Assembly: GCF_009711225.1 (NCBI RefSeq)
Contig: NZ_WMIE01000006.1
Coordinates: 1-64,000 of the forward strand
Origin: Paracoccus aestuariivivens
Lineage (GTDB): Bacteria > Pseudomonadota > Alphaproteobacteria > Rhodobacterales > Rhodobacteraceae
Direction: 5' to 3'
Length of the DNA: 64,000 nt
Shown here: one piece after another, positions 62,459-64,000 of the stretch
Layout of the letters: each line of letters begins with the position of its first letter
Numbering within the stretch: position 1 is the first letter of the stretch
The notes under the pieces: generated by a model
What the model saw: the letters and a program-made list of their open reading frames with translations, nothing else
Told to the model about the DNA's origin: nothing
The model's database searches: none
Translations under genes and position numbers: made by a program

Positions 62459-63673
62459 ATGGCTGGCATGGCGGAAAAGATGCGCAACTTCACCGGACCG
62501 GCGCTGTTCAGCCATGGTTTCCGGCCCTTCTTCCTGCTGGCGGCCCTTTGGGCCGTCGGCGCGATGTTGCTGTGGATTCCGATGATGATGGGGCACGAGC
62601 CGCTGGCGATCGGTTTCGATCTGTTCAGCTGGCACGCGCATGAATTCCTGTTCGGCTATCTTGGCGCGGTCATCGCGGGCTTCGTGTTGACCGCCGTGCC
62701 GAACTGGACCGGAAGGCTGCCGGTGATGGGCTGGCCCTTGGCCGGTCTGGTCGGGTTGTGGCTGGCCGGACGGTTGGCCATGGCCTGTTCGGCGCATCTG
62801 CCTTGGCTGGTCACTGCGCTGGTCGATCTTTCACTGACCGTGGCGCTGGTCTGTTTCATCGCGCGCGAGATCTGGCGCGGCAAGAATTGGCGCAACCTGC
62901 CTGTGGTCGGGCTGATCGCGCTTTACGGCTTGGCCAATGCCGGTTTCCATGTGCAGGAACATATCGCCTCGCCCGCCTATGAAAGCTGGGCGATGCGCCT
63001 TGGACTGGCCGCCGCCCTGCTGCTGATCGCGCTGATCGGCGGCAGGATCATCCCCAGCTTCACGCGGAACTGGCTGGCCTCGCGGCAATCTCGGGTGCTA
63101 CCAGCGCCGTTCGGGCGCGCCGATGCGGCGATCCTTGGCGTGACCGGCCTGACCCTTGCGGGCTTTGTCGGTTGGCCCGAGGCCACCGCGACCCATCTTC
63201 TGATGCTGCTGGCGGGCGTCCTGCATCTGTGGCGCGTCCTGCGCTGGTGCGGCTGGCAGGTGCGGTCCGAGCCGCTGCTTTGGGTCCTGCACAAGGCCTA
63301 CGGACTGCTGGCGCTGGGGTTTCTGGCCGAAGGCGTTGCGGGCTTTGGCCTGATGCCGGTTCCGACCGCGCGCCATATCTGGCTAGAGGGTGCCATCGGG
63401 CTGATGACGCTGGCGGTGATGTGCCGCGCGACCTTGGGCCATACCGGCCGAGAGCTGCATGCCGGACCCGCGACGCTGGCGATTTTCGTCGCGATGCTCG
63501 TCTCGGTCACGGCGCGGGTGGTGGCGGGACTCGCGGGGAATGCCACGGGACTGATGCATCTGTCGGGCGGGTTGTGGATCATGGCCTTTGCCGGATTCGC
63601 CGCGATCTATGGTCCGGCGCTGATCCGGCCAAGGCTGGCGAAAAAGCAGCCCTCGGGAACGGCTAGGGCCTGA
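62459..63673 (+). CDS. nnrS: NnrS family heme-copper membrane protein
   Basis: 404 aa with about twelve helices. FSHGFRPFFLLAALWAVGAM, DLFSWHAHEFLFGYLGAVIA, GFVLTAVPNWTGR and IIPSFTRNWL are NnrS signature blocks, with the His residues that bind heme and Cu. NnrS protects against nitrosative stress in Vibrio and is NsrR-controlled in several species. Directly follows hmp, so under the same NsrR operator. Confidence 0.93.
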   Translation: MAGMAEKMRNFTGPALFSHGFRPFFLLAALWAVGAMLLWIPMMMGHEPLAIGFDLFSWHAHEFLFGYLGAVIAGFVLTAVPNWTGRLPVMGWPLAGLVGLWLAGRLAMACSAHLPWLVTALVDLSLTVALVCFIAREIWRGKNWRNLPVVGLIALYGLANAGFHVQEHIASPAYESWAMRLGLAAALLLIALIGGRIIPSFTRNWLASRQSRVLPAPFGRADAAILGVTGLTLAGFVGWPEATATHLLMLLAGVLHLWRVLRWCGWQVRSEPLLWVLHKAYGLLALGFLAEGVAGFGLMPVPTARHIWLEGAIGLMTLAVMCRATLGHTGRELHAGPATLAIFVAMLVSVTARVVAGLAGNATGLMHLSGGLWIMAFAGFAAIYGPALIRPRLAKKQPSGTARA

Positions 63674-63756
63674 TTCAGTGGCCCGCGACGAATAGCAGTA
63701 GACGTAACGGCAGGCCATCGGTTCAATGGGGGCGTCCCGGCGCACCCGAGGTGACC

Positions 63757-64000
63757 ATGAACGACGGCTTGGCACGGCTTTTCTTCGGTGTGGGCCTCGC
63801 GCTCATGATCGGTTGGGTTCTTGTCATCGGGCGGGTCATCATCCAGCCGGTCGTCATGAGCGTCATCGTCGCCTATGTCGTCCTTGGTCTGGCCGAACTG
63901 ATCGGGCGCGTGCCGGGATTGGGCGGAATTCCGGCCTCGCTGCGTTATACGGCTGCTGTCATCGTCAGTTTCGGAGCGATGGCGCTGATCGTCTGGCTGA
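63757..64000 (+). CDS. AI-2E family (PerM/TqsA-like) membrane protein, 5' part
   Basis: 81 codons visible, open at the window edge. LALMIGWVLVIGRVIIQPVV followed by MSVIVAYVVLGLAELIGR is the first hydrophobic hairpin of AI-2E/PerM transporters, with the next helix AAVIVSFGAMALIVWL beginning. CCGAGGTG precedes ATG 63757. Function in relatives ranges from autoinducer export to Na+/H+ exchange. Confidence 0.75.
   Translation, partial: MNDGLARLFFGVGLALMIGWVLVIGRVIIQPVVMSVIVAYVVLGLAELIGRVPGLGGIPASLRYTAAVIVSFGAMALIVWL

Overview
The window is GC-rich DNA from an alphaproteobacterium, most likely a Rhodobacteraceae/Paracoccaceae member such as Paracoccus. That is inferred from gene content (TRAP transporter, NsrR/Hmp/NnrS, RTX proteins, opine-type oxidase operon, IS3/IS5/IS30 remnants); no rRNA or tRNA gene was seen to confirm it. 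The mix of uptake systems, regulators and IS debris suggests an accessory region or plasmid.

Layout. 1-1870: IS graveyard; a complete-ended but defective IS3 element fills 1-1118, followed by IS5-type and IS3-type scraps. 1871-14224: a surface-glycan type cluster with three sulfotransferase-like proteins, three multi-domain glycosyltransferases (one of 1176 aa), an alpha/beta hydrolase-TPR protein, a coiled-coil protein and one unknown. 14314-21798: an opine/amino-acid oxidase operon (RidA, three-subunit FAD/2Fe-2S dehydrogenase, polar amino acid ABC transporter with an amber codon in its ATPase gene) and a divergent LysR. 21885-23454: flavodoxin-fold reductase and divergent LysR. 23455-25242: gene-free stretch with a 47-bp perfect-arm palindrome, then a broken IS30. 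25431-33435: a winged-helix/NB-ARC/TPR regulator followed by six small hydrolase-type genes, several exported. 33504-38137: RpiR-controlled TRAP transporter plus an Asp/Glu racemase-like protein. 38263-38828: small membrane protein and Xre regulator. 38764-44121: NikABCDE nickel importer with divergent NikR. 44123-47876: cupin and two RTX proteins. 48031-49961: MFS transporter and DeoR regulator. 50013-56179: heme acquisition operon. 56549-60369: 4-Cys protein, SDR, AraC regulator, BCCT transporter. 60708-63673: NsrR, flavohemoglobin, NnrS for nitric oxide defence. 63757-64000: start of an AI-2E family membrane protein, cut by the window edge.

Regulation can be read in several places: a NikR operator before nikA, an NsrR operator between nsrR and hmp, two matching RpiR-type operators (one before rpiR, one before the TRAP genes), and an Xre-type palindrome over a consensus promoter.

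The most unusual signal is a pair of homologous 44-nt hairpin-forming insertions, one inside the IS3 orfA and one inside the unrelated IS30 transposase gene 24 kb away. Frame arithmetic shows both add exactly 44 nt. A different palindromic insertion breaks the IS3 orfB, and a 47-bp palindrome lies between the second LysR gene and the IS30. Together they suggest small palindromic elements that accumulate in transposase genes and decaying DNA.
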